From Burkholderia pseudomultivorans (lineage in GTDB: Bacteria; Pseudomonadota; Gammaproteobacteria; Burkholderiales; Burkholderiaceae), in contig NZ_CABVPP010000010.1 of assembly GCF_902499075.1 (NCBI RefSeq), forward strand, positions 62,001-126,000: 64,000 bases of DNA, written 5' to 3'. The translations under genes were made by a program, and so were the position numbers. Under the pieces are notes generated by a model. It was not told the DNA's origin. It did no database searches and saw only the letters and a list, made by a program, of their open reading frames with translations. This document shows, piece after piece, positions 1-8,970 of this stretch (position 1 is the stretch's first letter; each line of letters opens with the position of its first letter).

Positions 1-239
1 CGCGTTCGGAAGAAGGGATGACGCTCTTTTCCGCGACTGGCGAACTGCATGCGCCGGCGCTCGCGCGCGAGGTGTTCGACGTGTCGGGCGCGGGCGACAC
101 CGTGATCGCGACGGTCGCGACGATGCTCGGCGCGGGTGTGCCGCTGGTCGACGCGGTCGTGCTCGCGAATCGCGCGGCCGGCATCGTGGTCGGCAAGCTC
201 GGCACGGCCACGGTCGATTACGACGAACTGTTTCACTGA
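1..239 (+). CDS. hldE: D-glycero-beta-D-manno-heptose-7-phosphate kinase, C-terminal part
   Basis: The reading frame enters from the left edge (first full codon at base 3) and ends at TGA 237-239. The visible residues hold the PfkB-family signature GAGDT, where the Asp is the catalytic base, followed by the conserved [10 protein letters not shown] tail seen in the kinase half of HldE/RfaE. The enzyme phosphorylates heptose-7-phosphate at C1 in ADP-heptose synthesis for LPS inner core. The frame stops right after the kinase domain, so this is a stand-alone kinase (also called hldA or rfaE) and not the bifunctional E. coli form. hldD follows 63 bases later, consistent with one pathway operon. 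The N-terminus is outside the window. Confidence 0.88.
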   Translation, partial: RSEEGMTLFSATGELHAPALAREVFDVSGAGDTVIATVATMLGAGVPLVDAVVLANRAAGIVVGKLGTATVDYDELFH

Positions 240-302
240 GCCATCCGGCGGCGCGACGAGCGCGCCGCGCGAAGGGCTCGCACTTTTCAGGCAAGGACGA
301 TC

Positions 303-1295
303 ATGACCCTCATCGTCACCGGCGCAGCCGGTTTTATCGGCGCAAACATCGTCAAGGCGCTCAACGAGCGCGGCGAGACGCGCATCATCGCGGTCGACAA
401 TCTGACGCGCGCGGACAAGTTCAAGAACCTCGTCGATTGCGAGATCGACGACTATCTCGACAAGACCGAATTCGTCGAGCGCTTCGCGCGCGGCGATTTC
501 GGCAAGGTGCGCGCGGTATTCCACGAAGGCGCCTGTTCGGACACGATGGAAACCGACGGCCGCTACATGATGGACAACAACTTCCGCTACAGCCGCGCGG
601 TACTCGATGCATGCCTCGCGCAGCGCGCGCAGTTCCTGTACGCGTCGTCGGCCGCGATCTACGGCGGCTCGACGCGATTCGTCGAAGAGCGCAGCGTCGA
701 GGCGCCGCTGAACGTGTACGGCTATTCGAAGTTCCTGTTCGACCAGGTGATCCGCCGCGTGCTGCCGAGCGCGCAAAGCCAGATCGCGGGCTTCCGCTAT
801 TTCAACGTGTACGGCCCGCGCGAGACCCACAAGGGCCGCATGGCGTCGGTCGCGTTCCACAACTTCAACCAGTTCCGCGCGGAAGGCAAGGTGAAGCTGT
901 TCGGCGAATACAACGGCTATGCGCCGGGCGAGCAGACGCGCGATTTCGTGTCGGTCGAGGACGTCGCGAAGGTGAACCTGTTCTTCTTCGACCATCCGGA
1001 GAAGTCGGGCATCTTCAATCTCGGCACGGGCCGCGCGCAGCCGTTCAACGATATCGCGTCGACGGTCGTCAACACGCTGCGCGCACTCGACAATCTGCCG
1101 CCGCTGACGCTCGCGCAGCAGGTCGAGCAGGGGCTGATCGAGTACGTGCCGTTCCCCGATGCGCTGCGCGGCAAGTACCAGTGCTTTACGCAGGCCGACC
1201 AGACGAAGCTGCGCGCGGCCGGCTACGACGCGCCGTTCCTGACGGTACAGGAAGGCGTCGACCGCTACGTCCGCTGGCTATCCGGCCAGGTTTAA
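303..1295 (+). CDS. hldD: ADP-L-glycero-D-manno-heptose 6-epimerase
   Basis: 330 residues. It converts ADP-D,D-heptose to ADP-L,D-heptose, the last cytoplasmic step before LPS core heptose transfer. The NADP-binding Rossmann motif GAAGFIG is at residues 7-13 and the extended-SDR catalytic YxxxK is Y139-K143, with [11 protein letters not shown] downstream, typical of HldD. Length is close to the E. coli enzyme (310). ATG 303 lies just after an AAGGA Shine-Dalgarno. It follows the heptose kinase gene, so the two are probably co-transcribed. Family assignment is firm. Confidence 0.96.
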   Translation: MTLIVTGAAGFIGANIVKALNERGETRIIAVDNLTRADKFKNLVDCEIDDYLDKTEFVERFARGDFGKVRAVFHEGACSDTMETDGRYMMDNNFRYSRAVLDACLAQRAQFLYASSAAIYGGSTRFVEERSVEAPLNVYGYSKFLFDQVIRRVLPSAQSQIAGFRYFNVYGPRETHKGRMASVAFHNFNQFRAEGKVKLFGEYNGYAPGEQTRDFVSVEDVAKVNLFFFDHPEKSGIFNLGTGRAQPFNDIASTVVNTLRALDNLPPLTLAQQVEQGLIEYVPFPDALRGKYQCFTQADQTKLRAAGYDAPFLTVQEGVDRYVRWLSGQV

Positions 1296-1369
1296 TCGGC
1301 GGCGCTGCGTCGCTAGACTGGGTCTCACGGTCGGCAGCCGCCGGCCGCTTTCATCGGGAGATCCAGCAG

Positions 1370-1714
1370 ATGATCAGGAAATGGTTTGCAGCAGCGGCCC
1401 TGTTCGGCGCGATCGCGTCGGCATGGGCGGCCGTCGACGTCAACACCGCGGGCGAGGATGCGCTCGTCGGCATCAAGGGTATCGGGCCCGCGCGCGCGAA
1501 GGCGATCCTCGACGAGCGCGGCGCACGCGGTCCGTTCAAGAACGCGGACGATCTCGCCGCGCGCGTGAAGGGAATGGGCGGCCAGACGGTCGAGCGCCTG
1601 CAGAAGGAGGGGCTGACGATAGGCGCGGCCGGCTTAGGCGCGGCTGGCTCAGGCGCGGCTGCGCCCGCTGCGGCGAAGTCCACTGCGGCGTCCACCCGCA
1701 CCGCGCAGAAATAA
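1370..1714 (+). CDS. ComEA-family helix-hairpin-helix protein, secreted
   Basis: 114 residues. Residues 1-20 form a typical signal peptide ending near AWA. Residues 21-80 carry a double helix-hairpin-helix unit (VDVNTA, GIKGIGPARAKAILDER, then GPFKNADDL), the non-sequence-specific DNA-binding module of ComEA. The last 30 residues are Ala/Gly-rich low complexity. ComEA binds incoming DNA in the periplasm during natural transformation. In Burkholderia such short ComEA-like proteins sit away from other competence genes, as here, so a role in DNA uptake is inferred. ATG 1370 follows a GAG-containing stretch and is the only start that gives the signal peptide. Confidence 0.85.
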   Translation: MIRKWFAAAALFGAIASAWAAVDVNTAGEDALVGIKGIGPARAKAILDERGARGPFKNADDLAARVKGMGGQTVERLQKEGLTIGAAGLGAAGSGAAAPAAAKSTAASTRTAQK

Positions 1715-1762
1715 CGTACGCGAAACGACAGGTTCCTTCAGCCGCCGTCCCTGCGACGGTTT

Positions 1763-1786
1763 CCCGCGGCATGCCGCGGGCTTTTT
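1763..1786 (+). terminator. Rho-independent terminator after the comEA-like gene
   Basis: A fully self-complementary 18-base stem, CCCGCGGCATGCCGCGGG (1763-1780), is followed by CTTTTT. It lies 49 bases after the ComEA-like stop codon and should separate the heptose/comEA unit from cysM. Confidence 0.75.
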
Positions 1787-1873
1787 GCGTGGGCGGGTCG
1801 ACATTGCGCTTCATGCCGCAGCGCTATTCCATCGCCGCAAAGGGGATTGCCGGCGGGTACTGCGGTGCTGGTT

Positions 1874-1889
1874 TACAATCGTTCGATTG
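1874..1889 (+). promoter_or_regulatory. Candidate cysM -10 element overlapping a 6-2-6 inverted repeat
   Basis: TACAAT at 1874-1879 looks like a sigma-70 -10 hexamer 39 bases before the cysM ATG. The bases 1876-1889 form CAATCG-TT-CGATTG, a perfect inverted repeat. No -35 hexamer is well placed (TTGCCG at 1847 would need a 21-base spacer), so this is only suggestive. The repeat could be an operator or chance. Confidence 0.3.
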
Positions 1890-1917
1890 ATCGGCCTCGT
1901 ACTCACACGGTATCTCC

Positions 1918-2820
1918 ATGGCTTACAAAACTATCGAAGACACGATCGGCAATACGCCGCTCGTCCAACTGGTCCGCCTGCCGGACGACGAGATTCGCGC
2001 GCGCAACAACGTGATTCTCGCGAAGCTGGAGGGCAACAATCCGGCCGGATCCGTGAAGGATCGGCCGGCGCTGTCGATGATCAGCAAGGCCGAAGCGCGC
2101 GGGCGTATCAAGCCGGGCGATACGCTGATCGAGGCGACCAGCGGCAACACGGGCATCGCGCTCGCGATGGCCGCCGCGATCCGCGGCTACAAGATGGTGC
2201 TGATCATGCCGGAGGACCTGTCGGTCGAGCGCCGGCAGAGCATGGCCGCGTATGGCGCGGAGATCATCCTGACGCCGGTGAAGGGTGGCATGGAACTGGC
2301 GCGCGATCTCGCGGAGCAGATGCAACGCGAAGGCAAGGGCGTGATCCTCGATCAGTTCGGGAATCCCGACAATCCGATCGCGCACTACGAAGGGACCGGC
2401 CCGGAAATCTGGCGCGACACCGACGGGCGCGTCACGCATTTCGTGTCGGCGATGGGCACGACCGGCACGATCATGGGCACGTCGCGGTATCTGAAGGAAC
2501 AGAATCCGGCGATCGAGATCATCGGCGCGCAGCCGGAAGACGGCTCGCGCATCCCGGGCATCCGCAAGTGGCCGGAAGCGTATATGCCGACGATCTTCGA
2601 TCGCAGCCGCGTCGATCGCGTCGAGAACGTGAGCCAGGCCGCTTCCGAAACGATGGCGCGCCGGCTGGCGGCCGTCGAAGGCATTTTCGCGGGCATTTCG
2701 TCGGGCGGTGCGTGCGAAGTCGCGATGCGCGTCGCACGCCAGGTCGAGAACGCGACGATCGTGTTCATCGTCTGCGATCGCGGCGACCGCTATCTGTCGA
2801 CCGGCGTATTCCCGGCCTGA
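1918..2820 (+). CDS. cysM: Cysteine synthase B (O-acetylserine sulfhydrylase B)
   Basis: 300 residues, the usual CysM length. PLP-dependent fold-type II enzyme making cysteine from O-acetylserine and sulfide or thiosulfate. The PLP lysine is K47 in NPAGSVKDRPAL, the substrate-binding TSGNTGIALA follows, and the glycine-rich phosphate loop is SAMGTTGTIMGT. The Arg in KDRPA, together with the overall match, favours CysM over CysK. It is flanked by terminators (1763 and 2860), so it is probably monocistronic. Confidence 0.95.
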   Translation: MAYKTIEDTIGNTPLVQLVRLPDDEIRARNNVILAKLEGNNPAGSVKDRPALSMISKAEARGRIKPGDTLIEATSGNTGIALAMAAAIRGYKMVLIMPEDLSVERRQSMAAYGAEIILTPVKGGMELARDLAEQMQREGKGVILDQFGNPDNPIAHYEGTGPEIWRDTDGRVTHFVSAMGTTGTIMGTSRYLKEQNPAIEIIGAQPEDGSRIPGIRKWPEAYMPTIFDRSRVDRVENVSQAASETMARRLAAVEGIFAGISSGGACEVAMRVARQVENATIVFIVCDRGDRYLSTGVFPA

Positions 2821-2859
2821 GCGGGGCCGGCCTGCTGGCATCGGCCGGCGTCCGGCGAT

Positions 2860-2884
2860 AACGCCGCATTTGCGGCGTTTTTTG
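2860..2884 (+). terminator. Rho-independent terminator of cysM
   Basis: AACGCCGCA-TT-TGCGGCGTT hairpin (2860-2879) followed by a T run, 40 bases after the cysM stop. The opposing mltB gene ends at 2908, so the hairpin may serve both. Confidence 0.8.
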
Positions 2885-2907
2885 CTGGCGCCCGACACGC
2901 GCGCGGC

Positions 2908-4131
2908 TTACTGCGGCGCGGTCTGCGTGGTTGCATCGGCGGCCGGCGCGGGTAGCGCGCCGCTCGCTTCCATTTGTGCCTTCACGGCTTCGCCGAGCTG
3001 GTACACGGCGAGCGCATAGAAGAAGCTGCGGTTGTAGCGCGTCAGCACGTAGAAATTCTTGAGGCCGAGCATGTATTCGGTCGCGCGTCCCGGCGAGGGC
3101 AGGTCGACCACGGTGACGGGCGTGCCGGCTTCGGTCGTGATATTGACCGTCGGCTCGTTCAGCGTCATGCCGGCGCGCAGCAGTTGCGACAGCGCCCAGT
3201 GCGGTTCGGGCTGACCGTCGGCGGCGGCCTGCGCGATACCGAGGCTGCCCGTGTCGGGCGTGATCTGCCAGACCACCGGGCGGTCGGTTTCCCAGCCGTG
3301 CTGCTTCAGGTAGTTCGCGACGCTGCCGATCGCATCGGCAGGACTGCTGCGCAGATCGACGTGGCCCGTGCCGTCATAGTCGACCGCGTATTCGCGGATG
3401 CTGCTCGGCAAGAACTGCGGGATGCCGATCGCGCCCGTGTACGAGCCGAGCACGCTGCCTGGGTCGAGCTGGTTGTCGCGCGTCCACACGAGGAAGTCCT
3501 CGAGGTTCTTGCGGAACGTCGCCTGGCGGCTGTCGCGGTTCGGCGTGTCCGGATAGTCGAACGTGAGCGTCGTCAGCGCGTCGAGCACGCGGAAGTTGCC
3601 CATGTAGCGGCCGTAGATCGTCTCGACGCCGATGATCCCGACGATCACCTCGGGCGGCACGCCGAATTCCTCGGACGCGCGCTGCAGGGTCGCCTGGTTC
3701 GCCTTCCAGAATTTCACGCCGGCGTTGATGCGGATCGGTTCGATGAAGCGCGAGCGATAGACGCGCCAGTTCTTGACCGACGGCGTCGGTGCGGGCCGCA
3801 CCAGCTTGACGGCCGTCGCCGAATAGCTGACGCGCGCGAACAGCGCGTGCAGGCTGGCGGAATCGAAGCCGTTGCGGCTCATCATTTCATCGATGAACGC
3901 GTCGACCTGCGGATTGCTCGCGTAACGCTGCGGGACGATTTCCTCTTCGAAGGTCTGGCCTTGCTGCACTGGCTGCTGCGGCTGCGATTGTGCGACAAGC
4001 GTGCCGGCGGGTTTCGTCTGCGCAATCGCCGGCGCGGCGGCCAGCGTGGCGACGGCGGCGGCAACGGCGGCAGGCGGAACGCGAACGCGGCACAGCGCGG
4101 AGAAAAGGGCGGCAGGCTTGCTGAAATTCAT
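2908..4131 (-). CDS. mltB: Lytic murein transglycosylase B
   Basis: 407 residues. Cleaves the MurNAc-GlcNAc glycosidic bond of peptidoglycan, forming 1,6-anhydroMurNAc ends. The catalytic glutamate is E170 in GVETIYGRYMG, and GAIGIPQFLPSSIREYAVDYDG is split between the typical family-3 lytic transglycosylase motifs (Gly-Ile-Pro-Gln-Phe). ATG 4131 gives an N-terminal signal segment (Ala-rich to about residue 38, AAPAIAQ) with no lipobox Cys, so it looks periplasmic and soluble, unlike E. coli lipoprotein MltB. The frame is open far upstream to 5202, but that extension is a shadow of the deacetylase gene. It is convergent with cysM. Confidence 0.92.
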   Translation of the reverse strand: MNFSKPAALFSALCRVRVPPAAVAAAVATLAAAPAIAQTKPAGTLVAQSQPQQPVQQGQTFEEEIVPQRYASNPQVDAFIDEMMSRNGFDSASLHALFARVSYSATAVKLVRPAPTPSVKNWRVYRSRFIEPIRINAGVKFWKANQATLQRASEEFGVPPEVIVGIIGVETIYGRYMGNFRVLDALTTLTFDYPDTPNRDSRQATFRKNLEDFLVWTRDNQLDPGSVLGSYTGAIGIPQFLPSSIREYAVDYDGTGHVDLRSSPADAIGSVANYLKQHGWETDRPVVWQITPDTGSLGIAQAAADGQPEPHWALSQLLRAGMTLNEPTVNITTEAGTPVTVVDLPSPGRATEYMLGLKNFYVLTRYNRSFFYALAVYQLGEAVKAQMEASGALPAPAADATTQTAPQ

Positions 4132-4290
4132 GTCGAAGCGCTCTGGCAGGGCGATTGGGTTCGGCGCAGTATACCCGACGCATCCGGCCCTTCGGGGCGA
4201 AGCGGGCGTCCGATGTGGTAAGTTAGCGGCGAATTCGCGGCAGACGATGGACATCATTGATGGAGACCTGCGGCGCATCGTGCGTCGCGG

Positions 4291-5226
4291 ATGACACAGC
4301 TTATGGCAACCGCCTTCTATACGCACCCCGACTGCATGCTGCACGAGATGGGGGAATGGCATCCGGAATGTCCGGCCCGGCTGTCGGCGATCCAGGACCA
4401 GCTGATCGCGAGCCGCATCGACGACCTGATCGTGCACGAGACCGCGCCGTTCGCGAGCGAGGTCGCGCTCGGCCGCGTGCATACGCAGGCGCACATCGAC
4501 TATCTGCGCGGCATGACGCCCGTCGACGGCTACGTCGAGATCGATCCCGACACGCTGATGAACCGCGACACGTGGCGCGCGGCGCTGCGCGCGGCCGGCG
4601 CGGCCGTTGCGGCGACCGATGCGGTGATCGAGGGTCGCTACGCGAATGCGTTCTGCAGCGTGCGGCCGCCCGGCCATCATGCGGAACCTGCGCGCGCGAT
4701 GGGTTTCTGCTTCTTCAACAACGTCGCGGTCGCCGCGCGGCATGCGCTCGACGTGCACGGCCTCGAGCGCGTCGCGATCGTCGATTTCGACGTGCATCAC
4801 GGCAACGGCACCGAGGCCGCGTTCGCGAACGACGAGCGCGTGCTGATGTGCAGCTTCTTCCAGCATCCGCTGTATCCGTTCTCGGGCGCCGATCACCAGG
4901 CGCCGAACATGGTCAACCTGCCGATGCCTGCGCGCAGCAACGGCATGGCGATTCGCGAAGCGGTCGACATGTTCTGGCTGCCGCGCCTCGACGCTTTCAG
5001 GCCGCAGATGCTGTTCGTGTCGGCCGGCTTCGACGCGCATCGCGAGGACGATATCGGCAACCTCGGTCTCGTCGAGGCCGATTTCGAGTGGCTGACCGCG
5101 CAGATCGTCGACGTCGCGCGCCGTCATGCGCAGGGGCGCATCGTGAGTTGCCTCGAAGGCGGCTACAACCTGTCGGCGCTCGGGCGCAGCGTCGTCGCGC
5201 ACCTGCGCGTGCTGGCCGGCATCTGA
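4291..5226 (+). CDS. Histone-deacetylase-superfamily (AcuC/AphA-like) deacetylase
   Basis: 311 residues counted from ATG 4291 (an internal ATG at 4303 is a plausible alternative). Class II HDAC-like zinc hydrolase: the tandem histidines of RPPGHHAEP are H129-H130, DFDVHHGNGTE holds two zinc ligands, and SAGFDAHREDD holds the third. Bacterial members deacetylate acetylpolyamines, acetyl-lysine or aromatic amides; the substrate here cannot be read from sequence. It is divergent from mltB and convergent with the hydrolase at 5264, with no operon partner. Confidence 0.9.
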   Translation: MTQLMATAFYTHPDCMLHEMGEWHPECPARLSAIQDQLIASRIDDLIVHETAPFASEVALGRVHTQAHIDYLRGMTPVDGYVEIDPDTLMNRDTWRAALRAAGAAVAATDAVIEGRYANAFCSVRPPGHHAEPARAMGFCFFNNVAVAARHALDVHGLERVAIVDFDVHHGNGTEAAFANDERVLMCSFFQHPLYPFSGADHQAPNMVNLPMPARSNGMAIREAVDMFWLPRLDAFRPQMLFVSAGFDAHREDDIGNLGLVEADFEWLTAQIVDVARRHAQGRIVSCLEGGYNLSALGRSVVAHLRVLAGI

Positions 5227-5263
5227 CCGGGCCGCGACCGCCGCGCCGCTCAGCGTCCCGAGC

Positions 5264-6172
5264 TCAGCGGGCCGGTGCGTGCGCGTGAAGCCATGCGATC
5301 AGCGCATCGATCACACGGTCGCGCTCGAGATCGTTCATCGTTTCGTGGAAACCGCCTTCGTATAGCGTCAGCGTGCGGTCGGGCGAACCGACGCCCGCGC
5401 CGAACGCGCGGCTGCCGTCGGGCTCGGTCAGCTTGTCCTCGGTGCCGTGATAGACGAGCACCGGCACGCGCAGCGTGTCGCGGCCGCGCTCGATGCGCGC
5501 CATCGCGTCGAGAATTTCCGCGCCGGTGCGCGCGGGCACCGCGCCGTGATGCACGAGCGGATCGGCGCGATTGGCCGCGACGACGGCCGGATCGCGCGAC
5601 AGCAGCGCCGCGTCGATCCTGATCGCGGGGAAGGTCGGCCACACGCGGCTGATGAAGCGGCTCAGCGCAAGCATCCAGCGCGGCACGTCGCGCCCCGGCG
5701 CGAGCGCGGGGCTCGACAGCACGAGGCCCGCGAACGCGCGGCCGCGGGCCGGCGCGCGTTCGATCGCGTACAGCGCCGCAATCGCACCGCCCATGCTGTG
5801 ACCCATCAGGAACAGCGGCGTATTGTCGCGTGCCGCTTCGGCGACGAGCGCATCGGCGTCGTCGAGATAGCCGTCGAAGCGCTCGACCCACGCCCGCTTG
5901 CCGGGCGACTGGCCGTGCCCGCGCAGGTCGACGGCGAGCACGGCGATGCCGGCCGCGTTCAGCCGGGCCGCCAGCGCCGCATAGCGCCCCGCATGCTCGG
6001 CGAGGCCGTGCACCAGCGCGACCGTCGCGCGCGGCGTGCTCGCGTCGTCGCCGGCCGGCCAGCGGTACGACGCCAGTTCCAGCCCGTCCGCGGTGCGCAG
6101 CCGGCCCATGTGCGGCGCCCGCATCGTCGGTGCATGGGCGGGCGTGGCGGCCGGTGTAGTCGTGGCGGTCAT
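5264..6172 (-). CDS. Alpha/beta hydrolase, monoacylglycerol lipase / lysophospholipase type
   Basis: 302 residues. Serine hydrolase of the hydrolase_4 family. The nucleophile elbow GHSMGG puts the serine at 126; an acidic residue in YHGTEDKLTEPDGS and the histidine in GGFHETMND complete a typical triad. The oxyanion motif VHGLAEHAGRY is near the N-terminus. Family members cleave monoglycerides or lysophospholipids. A 20-residue Thr/Ala/Pro-rich N-terminus precedes the fold and is not a clear signal peptide, so it is probably cytoplasmic. It is monocistronic and divergent from metN. Confidence 0.88.
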   Translation of the reverse strand: MTATTTPAATPAHAPTMRAPHMGRLRTADGLELASYRWPAGDDASTPRATVALVHGLAEHAGRYAALAARLNAAGIAVLAVDLRGHGQSPGKRAWVERFDGYLDDADALVAEAARDNTPLFLMGHSMGGAIAALYAIERAPARGRAFAGLVLSSPALAPGRDVPRWMLALSRFISRVWPTFPAIRIDAALLSRDPAVVAANRADPLVHHGAVPARTGAEILDAMARIERGRDTLRVPVLVYHGTEDKLTEPDGSRAFGAGVGSPDRTLTLYEGGFHETMNDLERDRVIDALIAWLHAHAPAR

Positions 6173-6339
6173 CCTGGCGTGTCCCCTGTTGGTGTGCGTG
6201 TGTTCCGGATCATAGTCGGTGGGCCCGGGCGGCGCGCCCGCGGCGCTCCTCTAATATCGTCCGGTTATGAAAAGATCGAAATCGATTATTAAGGGGAATG
6301 AGGCGTTTGCGGTAAAATCGGCGGCTATTCCAGATGCAT

Positions 6340-6384
6340 CGGTGGCCGACTGGCGGGCCTCGCCAGCCGGCCGCCGTTTTGTTT
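6340..6384 (+). terminator. Terminator-like hairpin abutting the metN start (possible attenuator)
   Basis: The arms 6340-6348 (CGGTGGCCG) and 6368-6376 (CGGCCGCCG) pair over 9 bases with one G-U, then after a single A/C mismatch CTGGCG (6350-6355) pairs with CGCCAG (6361-6366) around a 5-base loop. TTTTGTTT follows at 6377-6384, and the metN ATG is at 6387. A hairpin plus U-rich tract at this spot leaves no room for a Shine-Dalgarno. Attenuation or occlusion of metN is an inference. Confidence 0.6.
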
Positions 6385-6386
6385 AC

Positions 6387-7421
6387 ATGATCGAATTACG
6401 CAATCTGTCGCAGCGCTTCCCCGGCCCGAACGGCTGGGTCGACGCGTTGCACAACGTCAACCTGACGATCCCGCAGGGCGAGGTGTTCGGCATCATCGGC
6501 CGAAGCGGCGCCGGCAAGAGCACGCTCGTGCGCACCATCAACCTGCTCACGCGGCCGAGCGAAGGCAATGTCGTGGTCGGCGGCCGCGACCTCACGCTGC
6601 TGCCGGCCGGTGCGCTGCGCGAAGCGCGCCGCGAGATCGGCATGATCTTCCAGCACTTCAACCTGCTGTCGTCGCGCACCGTGTTCGACAACGTCGCGCT
6701 GCCGCTCGAACTGGCCGGCGCGAGCCGCGCGGACATCGAGGCCGCGGTGCTGCCGCTGCTCGACCTCGTCGGCCTGTCCGCGCAGAAAGACCGCTATCCG
6801 GCGCAGATCAGCGGCGGGCAGAAGCAGCGCGTCGGCATTGCGCGCGCGCTCGCGAGCCAGCCGAAGGTGCTGCTGTCGGACGAAGCCACGTCCGCGCTCG
6901 ACCCGGAGACGACGCGTTCGATCCTCGACCTGCTGAAGCGCATCAATCGCGAGCTGGGCCTGACCATCGTGCTGATCACGCACCAGATGGAAGTGATCAA
7001 GCAGGTCTGCGATCGCGTCGCGGTGCTCGATGCGGGCCGCGTGGTCGAAGAGGGCCGCGTGATCGACGTGTTCCTGCAGCCGCATCACGAAGTGACGCGC
7101 GCGCTGATCGGCGACGTGATCGCGCAGGAACTGCCGCCCGCGCTGAAGGCGCGCGTCGCCGAGCGGCTGAAGACGGGCAGCGGCCACCTGCTGCGGCTCG
7201 CGTTTACGGGCTCGGGCGTCGACCAGCCGATCCTGTCGGAGACGATTCGACGCTACGAACTCGATTTCAATATCCTGCACGGCCAGATCGACGAGATCCA
7301 GGGGCAGGCGTTCGGCTCGCTCGCGGTGCTCGCGGGCGGCGAGCCGGGCAAGGTCGGACAGGCGCTCGCATTCCTGCGCGAGCAAGGTGTGGTGGTCGAG
7401 GAGCTTTCGTATGTTGAGTGA
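6387..7421 (+). CDS. metN: D,L-methionine ABC transporter, ATP-binding protein
   Basis: 344 residues, the standard MetN length. ATPase of the MetNIQ importer. Walker A is GRSGAGKST (38-46), the ABC signature is [15 protein letters not shown], Walker B is [12 protein letters not shown], and the C-terminal 80 residues form the NIL domain that senses methionine and inhibits transport. ATG 6387 is chosen because homologues begin MIEL. The same frame is open upstream to ATG 6267, which would add 40 residues read through the hairpin. No Shine-Dalgarno is visible before 6387. It overlaps metI by 11 bases. Confidence 0.94.
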   Translation: MIELRNLSQRFPGPNGWVDALHNVNLTIPQGEVFGIIGRSGAGKSTLVRTINLLTRPSEGNVVVGGRDLTLLPAGALREARREIGMIFQHFNLLSSRTVFDNVALPLELAGASRADIEAAVLPLLDLVGLSAQKDRYPAQISGGQKQRVGIARALASQPKVLLSDEATSALDPETTRSILDLLKRINRELGLTIVLITHQMEVIKQVCDRVAVLDAGRVVEEGRVIDVFLQPHHEVTRALIGDVIAQELPPALKARVAERLKTGSGHLLRLAFTGSGVDQPILSETIRRYELDFNILHGQIDEIQGQAFGSLAVLAGGEPGKVGQALAFLREQGVVVEELSYVE

Positions 7422-8064
7422 GATGTTCGATATGTTCGTGCAGTCGTTCTGGGAGACGCTGATCATGGTCGGCATCTCCGGGGCGGTCGGCGCGCTCGTC
7501 GGGCTGCCGCTCGGTGTGCTGCTCTATCTGACCGACCGGCAGGGCGTGCTGCAGAACCTCGCCGTCAATCGCGTGCTCGGCGGTATCGTGAACGCGGTGC
7601 GCTCGACGCCGTTCATCATCCTGCTGGTCGCGGTGATTCCGTTTACGCGGCTCGTCACGGGCTCGTCGATCGGCACCGCCGCCGCGGTCGTGCCGTTGAC
7701 GCTCGCGGCCGCGCCGTTCATCGCGCGGCTCGTCGAGACGGCGCTGCGCGAAGTGGATCGCGGGCTGATCGAAGCCGCGCAGTCGATGGGCGCGACGACC
7801 TCGCAGATCGTGTTCAAGGTGCTGCTGCCCGAATCGCTGCCGGGCATCGTCGCGGGGCTGACGATCACGTTCGTGTCGCTGGTCGGCTATTCGGCGATGG
7901 CGGGCGCGATCGGCGGCGGCGGCCTCGGCGATCTCGGGATCCGCTACGGCTACCAGCGCTATCTGCCGGAAGTGATGTGGACGGTGGTCGCGATCCTGAT
8001 CGTGTTCGTGCAGATCGTGCAGTCGTTCGGCGACTGGCTGGTTCGCCGGCTGAGCCACAAGTAA
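7411..8064 (+). CDS. metI: D,L-methionine ABC transporter, permease
   Basis: 217 residues, the normal MetI size, with five to six hydrophobic spans. The cytoplasmic coupling-helix EAA-type motif is [21 protein letters not shown] (about residues 127-147). It forms the membrane dimer with MetN. Its ATG lies inside the end of metN (11-base overlap), so translation is probably coupled. metQ follows 27 bases after the stop. Confidence 0.95.
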   Translation: MLSEMFDMFVQSFWETLIMVGISGAVGALVGLPLGVLLYLTDRQGVLQNLAVNRVLGGIVNAVRSTPFIILLVAVIPFTRLVTGSSIGTAAAVVPLTLAAAPFIARLVETALREVDRGLIEAAQSMGATTSQIVFKVLLPESLPGIVAGLTITFVSLVGYSAMAGAIGGGGLGDLGIRYGYQRYLPEVMWTVVAILIVFVQIVQSFGDWLVRRLSHK

Positions 8065-8091
8065 AAAGACCTTCATTCGTCGGGGGAGACG

Positions 8092-8889
8092 ATGCAACGA
8101 CGCTTCATGCTGAAATTCGCGGCGGCGCTTGGCGCGGCCGCGCTGTTCGCGGGTGCGCACGCCGCGCAGGCCGAAACCATCAAGGTGGGCGTGACGGGCG
8201 GCCCGCACGCGCAGATCATGGAAGCGGTGAAGAAGGTCGCCGCGAAGAGCGGGCTCGACATCCGCATCGTCGAATTCTCCGACTACGTGCAGCCGAACGC
8301 CGCGCTCGCGTCCGGCGATCTCGACGCGAACAGCTACCAGCACGATCCGTATCTGCAGGCGCAGGTAAAGGATCGCGGCTACAAGCTGATCAAGGTCGCG
8401 GAGACCGTGACGTTCCCGATGGGCATTTATTCGAAGCGCGTGAAATCGCTGGCCGAACTGAAGCCCGGCGCGCGCGTCGCGATTCCGAACGATCCGACCA
8501 ACGGCGGCCGCGCGCTGCTGTTGCTGCAGAAACAGGGCGTGCTGAAGCTGCGTGCGGATGCCGGGCTGAAGGCGACGCCGCTCGATATCGTCGACAATCC
8601 GCGCAAGCTGAAGATCGTCGAACTCGATGCGGCGCAGATCCCGCGCTCGCTCGGCGACGTCGACGCGGCCGCGATCAACACGAACTACGCGATGGAAGCG
8701 GGGTTGAAACCGAAGCAGGACGCGATCGCGATCGAGGGTCCGAACGGGCCGTACGCCAACATCATCGCGATCCGGGAAGCCGACCGCGCCAAGCCGTGGG
8801 TCGCGAAGCTCGTGGCGGCCTATCATTCCCCGGAAGTGAAGCAGTTCATCGACGGGAAATTCGGCGGCGCAGTCATCGCTGCCTGGTAA
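8092..8889 (+). CDS. metQ: D,L-methionine ABC transporter, substrate-binding protein
   Basis: 265 residues of the NlpA/MetQ family. Captures methionine in the periplasm and passes it to MetI. ATG 8092 follows GGGGGAGA. The signal sequence (residues 1-25, ending AHAAQA) has no cysteine, so unlike E. coli MetQ it lacks a lipobox and should be a freely soluble periplasmic protein. Family motifs include FSDYVQPNAALASGDLDANS, YLQAQVKDRGYKL and AIPNDPTNGGRALLLLQK. It ends the metNIQ operon at a terminator. Confidence 0.94.
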   Translation: MQRRFMLKFAAALGAAALFAGAHAAQAETIKVGVTGGPHAQIMEAVKKVAAKSGLDIRIVEFSDYVQPNAALASGDLDANSYQHDPYLQAQVKDRGYKLIKVAETVTFPMGIYSKRVKSLAELKPGARVAIPNDPTNGGRALLLLQKQGVLKLRADAGLKATPLDIVDNPRKLKIVELDAAQIPRSLGDVDAAAINTNYAMEAGLKPKQDAIAIEGPNGPYANIIAIREADRAKPWVAKLVAAYHSPEVKQFIDGKFGGAVIAAW

Positions 8890-8934
8890 CCCGCAATCTC
8901 CGGTACGCCCGATGGTGATTAGAGTCGATGATCG

Positions 8935-8970
8935 AAAACCCGGGCTTTGCGTCCGGGTTTTTTCTCTTTT
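8935..8970 (+). terminator. Rho-independent terminator of metNIQ
   Basis: AAAACCCGG (8935-8943) pairs with CCGGGTTTT (8953-8961) around a 9-base loop, then TTTCTCTTTT. It lies 45 bases after the metQ stop. Confidence 0.8.

Noticed and set aside
4132-5202. N-terminal extension of the mltB frame beyond ATG 4131
   Set aside because: It runs antisense through the HDAC-like gene and lacks any lytic transglycosylase sequence; the signal peptide begins at 4131.
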